From the NCBI GenBank assembly GCA_964017185.1, contig OZ024879.1, forward strand, positions 39,396,383 to 39,460,382: a stretch of DNA of 64,000 nt, given 5' to 3'. A program made the translations under genes and the position numbers. This document shows positions 54,877 through 64,000 of the stretch, in pieces (position 1 is the stretch's first letter; every line of letters starts with the position of its first letter). The DNA comes from Rugalucina vietnamica (taxonomy: Eukaryota > Mollusca > Bivalvia > Lucinida > Lucinidae). Below the pieces are notes generated by a model, which had not been told where the DNA came from, did no database searches, and saw nothing but the letters and a program-made list of their open reading frames with translations.

Positions 54877-55254
54877 ATGGCTGACCTTTCAATGAAGCTG
54901 TCATCCACGCGGACTTTGTCTGTCGTGTGCAATGATCGGGCCTTTGTGGCCAAGATAACGGACAATGGCATGGTAAGGGCGGGGTATCTGGACAAAGCTA
55001 ATAGCATCAGCGCCATTCGTGACCACAGCCTAGGAACCGTTATTGGTAGATTGTGCTAACGAAGGATTGGGCAAAATGCCTAGGCTTCCTCTGAAAAAAG
55101 AAGCTAGACTTCGATGCAGGATTCATTCTGAGGAGCTGAGGTGATTACGGCGCCGCCGAGTCATGGCGGGGGCAATCGAAAACGTTAACGTGGCGGAGGC
55201 CAGTGAGAACGTGGAAGAGGTCATTGACCTCACTCAGGATGACATGGAATATTG
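54877..55254 (+). pseudogene. Putative short nuclear-type protein with a SUMO-interacting-like C-terminus
   Basis: The ATG at 54877 opens 60 codons (MADLSMKLSSTRTLSVVCND..). After a one-base register change the sequence continues as LGKMPRLPLKKEARLRCR, one TGA, then LRRRRVMAGAIENVNVAEAS and VEEVIDLTQDDMEY with a TGA stop at about 55254. The basic RLRRRR cluster followed by the VIDLTQDD end matches the hydrophobic-core-plus-acid pattern of SUMO-interacting motifs. AATAAA-type signals follow at about 55445 and 55617. I do not recognise the whole protein. The breaks could be real or sequencing errors. Confidence 0.4.
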
Positions 55255-55829
55255 ACTTTCCTAACCATTGGAAATTATTCTAAGAATTATGTGTCAGTAG
55301 AATTTTGATGATGCGTTTAGATTAAATTTCTGTGAAAAAAAAGAGTAAAAGTGTGTTTCAGTTGGCTTGAGCGGTTCTATCTCGATTACCATATGAGACT
55401 GAAGTGCGATGACATTAGCATGGGAAAGTAGATTTGCAAAGTAAATAAAATATTCGTGGTATGATAAAAATGGATGCTTTGAATTACTATATTAATTTAC
55501 TGTTGTGCCCCGAAAATATTTAATTAATTGCATCCTGACTTCTTGTACTGTCAGTTTGTCATATTGTCATACATGTGTATACATTGTTTATATTTGCCTG
55601 ATTTTTATGATTTCTTAATAAAAAATATTGCGTCGCCCAAATAGTGTTTTGTTTTGTAAATTTCACCAATAACTGGTTTTGACACATACTCTCATAGAAA
55701 GCTCTGTTAAAAACATTATAAAAAACATTTCATACAATGAATAGGTGCATTTAGTTAAAGTACTAAATATAGCGCCTGGTGAGCCAGTGTAAAACTTGAT
55801 AGGTTATCTATTTTCTGTGGTACAGAATT

Positions 55830-55985
55830 CAAAGTCAAACACTTTCATTTAGAATGCACTGGCTAGCGAAAAGCGAATTTCCTTTTTTTTTCAACTTAAT
55901 AATTTGAAAGATTTGATAAAAGATGCACCCATCGGAAAAAATTTATCATTTGTTGTACAAGTTAATCTTTTTAATAAAATATGCA
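55830..55985 (+). mobile_element. Old fragment of the RNase H retroposon C-terminus
   Basis: The stretch AAAGTCAAACACTTTCATTT through TTAATCTTTTTAATAAAAT matches the Cys-His end of the family (compare 38360-38505), with many changes and a small deletion. Confidence 0.75.
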
Positions 55986-56009
55986 TAGATTTTCAGATCA
56001 ACAAACAGA

Positions 56010-56265
56010 ATAAAGCATGCCTATTTATTATCGGTTAAGATGAATTTTCTAACCAATGTGTAATATAGTTGATCCCATTTGGATAATACTAGTCCTTGTA
56101 TCGACTACCCTGTTGAAAGTTGCAAAATTTCAGTATTTCTCTTTGGCTCCATGTTGACAAATCTATAGGGTCACTAACCAGACTTTAATAGTCGAAACCG
56201 CGGTATGGCCCATCTCCTTTCTCATTAATATGTTCACTGCTCTTAAAGGATCTGTTTTAATTTGT
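56010..56265 (-). repeat. 376-family fragment
   Basis: Matches 46205-46449 almost base for base over most of its length (TATTATCGGTTAAGAT..CCTTGTATCGACTACCCTGT..GGTATGGCCCATC). Confidence 0.82.
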
Positions 56266-57273
56266 ATTCGCTTTTCTGAGCTGTCTCTGTCAATCAAAAA
56301 GCATTACTTGATTTGTGTCTTTGGTTGGTTATTGTTGATGTTGACAACTATCAAGATAAATTATGAATGTTGTAATTGTAGAATTTCTCTTGACATGGAA
56401 TATGCAAGTTTTTAAGGATCTAAAATCAGGTACATCATGCATTTGTTTTTAAATGTCGCATTCACTATCCAAATGACAAACATTTCCATAGAGACACACA
56501 TGCATGTATACATTTATATTTCTTTGTTACCGTTTAGGCATTTTTGGTAGTTTCCGATGTTGTCGTTTCCGTCGAAAAGAGTTTCTTGGTGTTCCTGCCT
56601 TGCTTTGTGATCATTTGGTTTGGAGGAGTGAATTCGACAGTCTTTTGGAACTATTTGGAATTAATTTTTCAAGAATAGGTGGCAAATACGTTTCAGTAGC
56701 ATTGAGCCTTGTTGGGGTGGTCTCAATAACCCCTTCCTGTGGCTCATATAGACTTAACATTAGATTTCATAATAGCAAATAGCTTATGATTTGGGCCGCG
56801 CCACGTCTTCGGGAGTTTTTCACACATTTTTATTTTTTGATATAGATTGAAAGATATTTCATTTCTAAGACATCTACTCTTTATTTCACTTCAATATCAC
56901 TTCTACTTCTCGAGATGTTTAGCAAAACGTGACGGTACCCCTCGCGTGTTTAAGGAAAAATTATTTTGACGTTAGCGTCAAAATGACGCTAGTATTTTGA
57001 CGCTAGAAAACGTCATGTCACTTTTCGCGTTCCTGTAGGGTCAACATGAATCACAACTCTTTTACAGTCTTTGTATATCAACAATTAAACTATAAGGTAT
57101 ATAAAATAAAGAATAAAGACGTTTTTTTTTTTCAAATGAATTAAACTTAATATTTGAATCCTTCGGCAAGAAAATCCATCTGAAAAAAAAATAAGAGAAT
57201 GATTCAACTGTCATACATGTATGTAGAAAAAAAGGTATTTTGCTATCTTGGTCAAATAAACAAAATCTCATAT
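56266..57273. other. No gene seen; palindromic TGACGYTAGCGTCA cluster
   Basis: Around 56964-57018 the words TTTTGACGTTAGCGTCAAAA, TGACGCTAG and TTTTGACGCTAG form overlapping inverted repeats. The plus-strand frame at 56504-56782 is open for 92 codons but is not recognisable. Confidence 0.45.
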
Positions 57274-57508
57274 GAGCCGACACACCAGAAAACCAATAAT
57301 AGGCATATACCAAAACAAAGATGCAGATCAGCTGAGCAGTAATCGCCCACCTGATCAGTGCCTTTGGATTCGCTATTCGGATAGTACATGTACACCTCAT
57401 CTTCTACTTAACCCCAAACTTTCAAGCCTCAAACTTGCTTCCGTGACCGTACAAGCCGTTTTATGTTGAAACCTGATTGTTTTCTCATGCACATGCTCAT
57501 AGAATCCG
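57274..57508. mobile_element. MITE family A copy, diverged
   Basis: It carries GAGCCGACACACCAGAAAAC at the left, a hairpin with AGATCAGCTGAGCAGTAAT..CTGATCAGTGCCTTTG, TCGCTATTCGGATAGTAC, and an end near TTTTCTCATGCACATGCTC. It is in direct tandem with the next copy. Confidence 0.78.
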
Positions 57509-57735
57509 CCACATGGGAAAACCAACAATCTGCCTAGACGAAAACAAAGGCGCAGATCAGCTTCGCAGTAACTGTGAAGCTGATCAGCGCCTTTGTTTTC
57601 GCTACTCGGATAGTACAATTCCTCTACTTTCTAAATCCAAAATTTCCTGTCTCTAGCAATCTTCTGTGCTTGTACAGACTGGTTTTTGTCGGACCTGTTC
57701 GGAAACCACATTGTTGGGTTTCCCACGAGGCGGCC
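57509..57735. mobile_element. MITE family A copy, well preserved hairpin
   Basis: The termini are CCGCCACATGGGAAAACCAA and the complement-like GTTGGGTTTCCCACGAGGCGG. The hairpin 57540-57600 (GAAAACAAAGGCGCAGATCA / TGATCAGCGCCTTTGTTTTC) is nearly identical to that at 8283-8347. Confidence 0.85.
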
Positions 57736-57833
57736 CATATATTGAATGATCGAGCTGGCACTTCTGGTTCATTTTCGTCAGCATTGCTGAAACTTACTAA
57801 ATATAATGCCGCGTTATGCTACGTCATCACTCC

Positions 57834-60733
57834 TCATGAGGCGCAGGGCATGTCACTGACATAGGGTCTGACAGACTGGTACAGGTACTTCTTGCGATCC
57901 CTTGTAAGTCCTGCCGGCTCAATCACCCTTGGTCTGTCTCCAGCCTGGATATTGACATTCTTCTTGAGAATACGTTTTTTTTTTTTAATTTCGGGGCCAT
58001 TTATATCTGTCTTCACGAACACGAAACCCGGTTGGTTGGCACAAAACATAAAGTGGTGGAATTTCTGTATTCCCTTCAGTGGTATGCTTTTCTGAGATAA
58101 AAAAAAATCATTCCAATCTCTCCATAGCCAGTTCTCTTCCCCGTTCTTCTGGACATATGGCACCGCGAAATTAGAAGTAGCACTCTTGTCCACCACATCA
58201 ATCAACTGCTGCAGCGAGTCTACATCCGACCGACGATATAGTCGCTTGATGTGAGCGAAACCTCCATCAACAAGACATCTGAAAAGGGGATAAACAAGAA
58301 TGGTTTGTTTGATTTGTGGATTAACGTCCCACCAACAGCTATGGTCATACGGAGACAGAACAAAAAAAACTCTTATCCATTTAAGCTCGCAGTCTTCACA
58401 TGCTTTTGTACGCTTGCCTTATATTTGTTAATCCATTATTATTATTTTAATTATCATTATTATTATTATTAGATAGGTGAGGGGAGTATACCGTGTATGT
58501 CCTGGTACTTGCATCAGTAGGGTGATGTCTTGATGCAAACCAAGCATTGTTCGCCAACTGAGGTACGCCAGCATATACATATTCTTATTCTGCCCTGAGA
58601 TGTATCAGTCTAGATATTAGTGACTAAAATAGAATAAGTCCCAACCGTCACACTGCTATTAAAACACAAGTATGACTGAATGAAATGTTAGGTAAATATG
58701 TGCGCAATGGAAAATATTGCTCACCTTCAAAGATTAGCGTGTTTTAATTTTGATCTGTGTTGCTAGATATTCAGGATATGAGACGTGTTGAGAAAGGTGG
58801 GTTGCAAACCTTAATTAAAGCGCATTAAGTAGGACTGCAATGCATTGTATTGTTGTGGAGACTTAATTACTGCGCATCTGCTCATGGTCTATACATGTAG
58901 GCTGTATAGGGCATGTCCAACAAAGTAGCAATGTCTAATAGATTTCAGAACCATGTTACACTCTAAGACATGATGTGTGGTATGAGGTATCACGGTCCAC
59001 CGACGACGATATTGTGACAAGTGAATTATATACTTTTTTTTTCTTCTTCTTCTTCTTCTTCCTCTTCTTTATCTCTCTCTCTCTCTTTGTGTGTCTGTGT
59101 GCCTGTGCGTGTTTTACTTTTGCTCAATTAAACATTAAAATTATTATCAGGCAACTCACGTTATAAGAATAAATTACAAATAAAATTTGGAAAAGCTGAA
59201 AAATAAATGCTAAATAGTGTTATCTTACCGCCACAATTGTCGCAATGCATAACAGCACCCTTCTCACCATAGAAAATTATGACAATTTTGGTTAGTTAAT
59301 TGAGATACACGCAGATCCTGAGTATTTTGTATTTGTATTATGACTTGTATTATAACTACCATAATGTCGCCAATTTAATTGGAAGCTGCTACAGGTATGG
59401 TAAAACGTAAAAATATATTCGTGTATCACAAGCAGTGAGTTCGTTTCGAAACCATTTACATCTACATGAAATGGGAAACATTTACCTACCTATACTTTGG
59501 TCTTCGTCTATTAGATAGTTCATTTGCCTGGAACTGCCGTCTAACCGGACACCAAAGAGCTGCACCTTTCTCAGGGAGAGGAAGAATAAGGGCCCCATTT
59601 GTCTATAGTGGTAAGGAACGGAGACTTTGTTGGCTGTTGTCAAAAGTGTAGTGTATTTTCCACAAGTCTGCAGTACATGGTGGAATGCGGCCTTCTGGTC
59701 TTTGAGTTGGAATTTCTGATTTCGAATCTATGATGCATTGTTTGTATAAGTCAAGTTCTCTTTGCGCTTTCTGTATATGGTCCTGAAGTTCTGTAGTAGT
59801 TCGCATTTTATCCTCCTCAGAAACCGAATCTGTTATCCGTTTACGAATTTGCTCACACTTCTGACAAACATCATCTCGCGGTGACGCAATTTTGATACGG
59901 GGTACACATTGTGTCCTTGTCTGCTTAAACGAGGTAATCGGAAGAGGGCGAATACTGTTTTCTTGGCAGGCCTGAAGGTACTCCTTATGTAGTTTGTCTT
60001 TCGTTAGAGATGCTGATAGGAAAACTGGAGCGATCCCATCTCTTCCTCTAGATGCAGCAGGTTGTGGAAGGCCAAACTGGTCACTGTAATTCACCAGAAA
60101 GTCTACACAGTACTTAATTTCTCTATACTTTAGAGCATGGTGTGGAGATCGTCCTCTGTTGCCATGGACTCGCGGCACCTTCCCATTCAAGTTCATGTGT
60201 ATTATGAGATTAGTCAATGAATGTTTCCCAATGTCATATAATGTCCCAATGTCCCAAAGACACACTCTTTTGTTTTGAAACTCGTTTCCATATCGCTTTA
60301 TTTTCCTGTCACCCCGCCATGTGTTCTGCTTGTCAACCCCTATTTCTCTCAATACCCCCATAATGTACATTTCTTTATCATCCTTGTTCATCTCTCTAAC
60401 TGTTAAAATATGTGACTCCACAACGTCCCTTTCAAACGGCGCCATACAGTTGGTAGAACATTTGCACACAAAGTCACCGTCAACATTAAATTCATCCTCC
60501 TCTGTCACATTCGCTGCTGCACCATCCTCCAATTCATCCCCATGCTCATTTTGTAGCATATCATTTATCCGTCCCTCTGTTTCTTCTTCTGTAACTCTAG
60601 TGTTGTCTTCCGTCTCCTCTGGCCATTCTTCTAAGTCAGTCCCCGCTTGCTGTTCTTCCTCGATTGTCTCTTCTCTCGTATCCTCCGTCACGTCTCGCCC
60701 AAAGTGATCGTCATATATAGCATCCAAGTCCTG
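57834..60733 (-). CDS. Multi-exon gene of a transposon-associated invertebrate family
   Basis: Three exons are visible. Exon 1 (60733 to about 59486) follows an acceptor (TATTACAG), so an earlier exon is missing. It is acidic at first, then reads VCKCSTNCMAPF, RVCLWDIGTLYDIGKHSLTN, KVPRVHGNRGRSPHHALKYR, QFGLPQPAASRGRDG and DDVCQKCEQIRKRI, and after a one-base shift near 59622 MGPLFFLSLRKVQLFGV and NYLIDEDQSI. Exon 2 (58594-58492) reads GQNKNMYMLAYLSWRTMLGL and QVPGHTR. Exon 3 (58278-57834) reads CLVDGGFAHIKRLYRRSDV and ends VIEPAGLTRDRKKYLYQSVR.. to a TGA. Exons 2 and 3 join in phase across a 213-base GT-AG intron. The order resembles a widespread multi-copy protein family of marine invertebrates that looks transposase-derived. 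One segment between exons 1 and 2 (about 45 residues expected) was not found. Function unknown. Confidence 0.65.
58439..58472. repeat. (TTA)n-rich microsatellite in an intron/exon border
   Basis: Imperfect TTA/ATT repeats just left of exon 2 of the neighbouring gene. Confidence 0.8.
59033..59112. repeat. Pyrimidine tract (TTC)n(TC)n(TG)n
   Basis: A T run, eight TTC-type units, six TC units and a TG-rich end lie in the large intron of the minus-strand gene. The frame crossing it is only repeat translation. Confidence 0.85.
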
Positions 60734-61159
60734 TAATACACACAGAAATAATATGTACAGTCTTCTGTGTGTATATGTTTTATTACATGTATTTTTATAT
60801 ATTATAGTGTGGTAAGTAATTAAGGTTACTTTATATCCTATACTATACTTCCATTGTTAATTTAATTATCAATTCATTTATTTATAATGTAATGATATCA
60901 TATTTAAAAAAAAAATATCGATAAGATTTTAAATGCACAGTTAATGAGCCGACTGAACCCATCCTATATGATGCCCAGGCATCTAATCGGTTAGATGGGC
61001 CTTTAATGATATTAAGTTCTTTAACATAATTTTAAAATTTTAATATAGGCTCTATCATTATTTCTTGAGGAGATTGAAAACACATACATTAATTACAAAA
61101 GTCTTTTCTCGGATCCCCAAATATTGGATCTAAGAAAAAAAAAATGTAAAAAAAAATAT
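60734..61159. other. No gene seen
   Basis: AT-rich sequence upstream of exon 1; presumably intron of the same minus-strand gene. No earlier exon recognised. Confidence 0.4.
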
Positions 61160-61240
61160 ATGATCTTCCCAGAATTGAACTCGCGATCTCCCGCATATGA
61201 AGCCGATGCATAATCCATTACGCTAAGACACTCACTGACA
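61160..61240 (-). mobile_element. tRNA-derived SINE head
   Basis: The minus strand reads AGTGTCTTAGCGTAATGG (A box-like) and, about 35 bases on, GCGAGTTCAATTCTGG (B box-like). An A-rich tail is at 61120-61155 (A/T runs). The cloverleaf does not close well, so it is tRNA-derived rather than a tRNA gene. Confidence 0.6.
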
Positions 61241-61268
61241 GAATAAGGCGATGTAAGGAAGTACTTAA

Positions 61269-62212
61269 GGATGTTCGCTGCCAATGAAAAAGTATTCAAA
61301 CTTTTTTTCTAACCACTCTTTTTTGATTCCAAAATACAACACAAGACATTTGAAAACAAAATAAATATAGGGTAGTGTGCATTTTTTCAAGCTACAGGCC
61401 TCTGAATGAGACCTCTGAGCACCATGCTTTAAATTTGGTAAAATTAATTTAATTTTTAATTCTTTGAAACATACCTGTCTTGAACAAAAATACACTTAGA
61501 ATGCTTTCAAAAGTCATAATATTTATGTAACGCAGACTATTTTGGACCAAAAACAGAGAAAAAATTGCAACTTGATGTGGATGACAAAATTTTACGATTC
61601 CTTTTCCAACCCTACCCCCATACTTGAAAAGTCGGGAAAAATCAATATTTTTAAATGTGCCAAACCCATATTTGTTGATTCAAACTTTTTCTTGTATTTT
61701 CACACAACATAGAACTTGGTAATGTTGTTCGAATAAAAGAAAGAAATATATAGGGTAGTGAGCATATAAGAGAGAGCCAACAACTTGAAAATCGCCATTT
61801 TCAGCCTTTCTTCGGCTGTTTTGTTTCTAAAAGCCAATTTCATAAAACCACCTAAAATTTTAAAACCCGCACACCAAAGACACAACGAATGACTTAGAAG
61901 ACCATGTACACATATATTGCTGCTAAAATTAACATCGAACTAGTGCAATTAATTTGAAGATGTGTAATATTCAAGTTTAATCTACCCTACCCCCTAAATT
62001 TTACTGTCAACTAAAATTTTCTGAAAAGTTGCAGAAAATGGGGTGAAAAAATGAAGTTTCTTAGATTGACAATTTTTATGGCTCATTCAATGCATATCAT
62101 CAATATGTATCCAAATATAAAATATTAGGAAAATATCTGCAACCGTTTACGAGATATTCAAGAAAAGAAAAACCGGAAGTTCCGAAATGTCAAATGTTAG
62201 CAGCGAACATCC
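61269..62212. mobile_element. Inverted-repeat element with TTAA target sites (piggyBac-like, non-autonomous)
   Basis: GGATGTTCGCTGC at 61269-61281 is the exact complement of GCAGCGAACATCC at 62200-62212, and TTAA flanks both ends (61265-61268 and 62213-62216). The 944-bp interior has no transposase. TTAA duplication is the hallmark of piggyBac-type mobilisation, though the end motif is not a typical CCC start. Confidence 0.75.
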
Positions 62213-62585
62213 TTAAACTTTGCTGAAGTACTCTAAGCATCATTTTTCCGAATGACAATTTTTTGTTTTACGAATAAGTATATTTGGGGTCTGCGGAACA
62301 TTTTTGGTGTGTTTTTGTGCTGGTAGTTCACATTTTCTGCTCGGAAACTGAGAGAAATCACGCTCCATTTCATCGGTGGATTTTAATGGCGGATTTGATT
62401 TGACAGCCGACAAATGTCACCAAAGTTTGATTGCATCAAACCGAATTAATCATGGACAAATTAAAACAAAATATGTTCGAAACTAAACATCTTACTTCAA
62501 ATTCATCCATTCTTATCCTTCTTTCATATATCGTTTCCTAGAAAACTGCCTACAATCGTAAACACTTAGTGTTTATAAATATCTC

Positions 62586-63484
62586 GCCAAACGTCTCGAG
62601 TTGGAAATTCCGAAAATATATTTAGAAATACGTCATAGCGCAATTCGACGTCAGACTCCCGAAGACCGGTTTTCTCGCGACGAGGCTCATTTCATAAGGA
62701 CAAATTCATTATATATAACTACCTCTATGTCAGTTCTACAGGCCTTTAACCATACGTCATCGAAAAACACTCAACTACAAAAACTATTACTAAAACATCA
62801 CACCATCTCAGAAAGAAAACAATTATTCATTGCTGGGTTCCCATTCATATCGGTATGTATGGCAATGAGAAAATTGATAAGAACGCTAAAGAATCGTTGA
62901 ATCTTGAAAACAAGTTTTTAAAATTCCTAATGTCAATTTTAACCCTTTTATTAACAAGTGCGTCTCTAACAATTGACAAACAATATAGAACGGAGCGAAT
63001 AATGATAAGTTGAGAGAAGTTGAACCGATTGTTAAACGATCCCATATACTAAGCACTCGAGACGAGACAAAATCGTCATCCCTCGTCTCTGAATCGGTCA
63101 TACAAGAATAAAACATTCCGACATAAAGGGAGAAAATCAACCAAAATGCATAGGCTGTCATACACCATTAACAGTCAAACACTTTCTTTTAGAATGCATT
63201 GAATTTGCAGAAAAGCGAATTTCTTGTTTTCAAGCTAATAATATGAAAGAATTGTTCAACGATGTACCCGTTGGAAACATTTTTATCATTTCTAAGACAA
63301 TTTCATATGTTTATATTTTATATAAACTTTTAACAACCATCTTATTTCATATATCGTTTCTTTACAACGACATTTATATCTTACTTAGTGTTACAATTTA
63401 ATACGATTTCAATATTTTTATCGTTTCACCTTGTTAGACGCTAATTACCCATCAGGGTTGATGCGTCGTTAAACAAACAAACAT
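62586..63484 (+). mobile_element. RNase H retroposon 3' part, degenerate, with (AAAC)n tail
   Basis: It carries SVLQAFNHTSSKNTQLQKLL, a decayed RNase H end, the Cys-His end in broken frames (complement to 38340-38480) and the 3' UTR with TTGTTAGACGCTAATTACCC..GTCGTTAAAC. It is the longest copy on the 5' side in the window. Many substitutions and indels show it is old. A piece at 62652-62690 (GAAGACCGGTTTTCTCGCGA) equals a MITE family A end. Confidence 0.8.
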
Positions 63485-63489
63485 CTTTG

Positions 63490-63840
63490 ATTACTTTCAA
63501 TCCAGTGTCGTTTAATTTCACGCTTTCATCGCTTGTAAACCTTCTCTTAATTCACCAGAAACCAGCGATCTCCATCTTTATTTTGTACTATGCTGAAAAC
63601 ATTTACACCAGAAATTTGCTTCATTTCGAAAGCCTTTGAGTTTTTCTTCATTTAACCAAGGATGAGCATCTGTGTTTTTGTTGTGTGGGAAGCAACTGGT
63701 ATTTTGCCAACATAGTGTTTCTAAGGGAGAGATGATGATTGTTTCTCTTCACGCGGGGAAGGGGGATACCACATCTGTCTGTTTCTCCTCTTGGGAGACG
63801 GGCGATACTTTTTCCGGAATCAATGCAGCATGGTAGTCCG
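63490..63840 (-). mobile_element. 5' region of the PLE, diverged copy
   Basis: It matches 49380-49700, including AAGGATGAGCATCTGT, CAACTGGTATTTTGCC, GAGATGATGA and GGGAGACGGG words in order. It shows that sequence left of the reverse transcriptase start belongs to the PLE. Both copies have a TAA at the same point (GTGAAKTAAGAGAA). Confidence 0.72.
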
Positions 63841-64000
63841 ATCAACAAATGCATGTCAGAGGTCAAGCGGCATGGTCAAAGTATTTTACCTATACTGTGC
63901 AAATATGCTCTCTATTGTACGACATCAACACAAAAGATAGTGAACAGACTTTGTTTCCCTACACTGTTAACGGGTATGAGAAATTCTAGAGCTAGAATAT
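63841..64000. other. No gene seen at the window end
   Basis: Short unannotated sequence with no recognisable frame. Confidence 0.4.

Noticed and set aside
58975-59166. Phe/Leu-rich small membrane protein
   Set aside because: It is a translation of a pyrimidine microsatellite within an intron.
60321-60707. 128-codon plus-strand frame, Ser-rich
   Set aside because: It is the antisense shadow of the acidic N-terminal part of the 57.8-60.7 kb gene.
61160-61240. True tRNA gene on the minus strand
   Set aside because: A and B box-like words are present, but the acceptor and anticodon stems do not pair well; a SINE head fits better.
62650-62695. MITE family A insertion inside the retroposon
   Set aside because: Only about 40 bases match one terminus, with no second end or target duplication, so only a fragment can be stated.
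1-64000. CRISPR arrays, operons or ribosome-binding sites
   Set aside because: The window is eukaryotic repeat-rich DNA; the tandem repeats present have no spacer structure and no cas-like genes.

Overview
The window reads as non-coding-rich, AT-biased eukaryotic nuclear DNA. It has introns with GT/AG borders, AATAAA signals, microsatellites and a very high density of transposable elements. A chromodomain Ty3/Gypsy element, Penelope-like elements (PLEs), RNase H-bearing non-LTR retroposons, tRNA-derived SINEs, a Merlin DNA transposon and many MITEs together suggest a marine invertebrate, most likely a bivalve mollusc. That assignment is inference; no marker gene proves it.

Layout. 1-6.9 kb: a possible terminal exon, a GIY-YIG fragment of a PLE, a long (TA)n tract and a SINE with an 11-bp target duplication. 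6.93-16.70 kb: one complete minus-strand Ty3/Gypsy retrotransposon (LTRs, PBS, PPT, TAAT target duplication). Its integrase gene is split by a 5'-truncated PLE, and its 3' internal part carries a MITE. 16.7-26 kb: tandem repeats, a promoter-like block, one OB-fold exon and a 376-bp-period dispersed repeat. 26.2-28.1 kb: a Merlin transposon nested inside a MITE. 28.9-32.5 kb: the last two exons of a minus-strand OB-fold/zinc-ribbon-like gene, with retroelement pieces in its intron. 35-37 kb: decayed coding sequence with a local duplication. 38-42.5 kb: non-LTR retroposon pieces, a broken protein-primed-type DNA polymerase B gene, and an SGNH-hydrolase-like gene with 21-residue repeats and a WRKY-like motif. 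42.8-45.1 kb: a satellite array hit by two insertions. 45.9-51.4 kb: PLE-rich, including the best-preserved PLE (598 open codons). 51.8-54.5 kb: a foldback element with iterated arms and a nested pair of retroposons. 54.9-60.7 kb: a broken short gene and a multi-exon, transposon-associated minus-strand gene. 61-64 kb: a SINE, a TTAA-flanked inverted-repeat element, and remnants of a non-LTR element and a PLE.

How it works together. Little here is host gene. Most coding sequence belongs to mobile elements that inserted into one another, so relative ages can be read from the nesting: PLE inside Gypsy, Merlin inside MITE, 376-bp repeat inside PLE tail, CR1/L2-type piece inside RNase H retroposon, MITE inside satellite. 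The PLE family has at least ten pieces here, and its two long copies are almost identical, so it was active recently. Candidate host or domesticated genes are the OB-fold exons, the SGNH/WRKY-like gene and the 57.8-60.7 kb gene.
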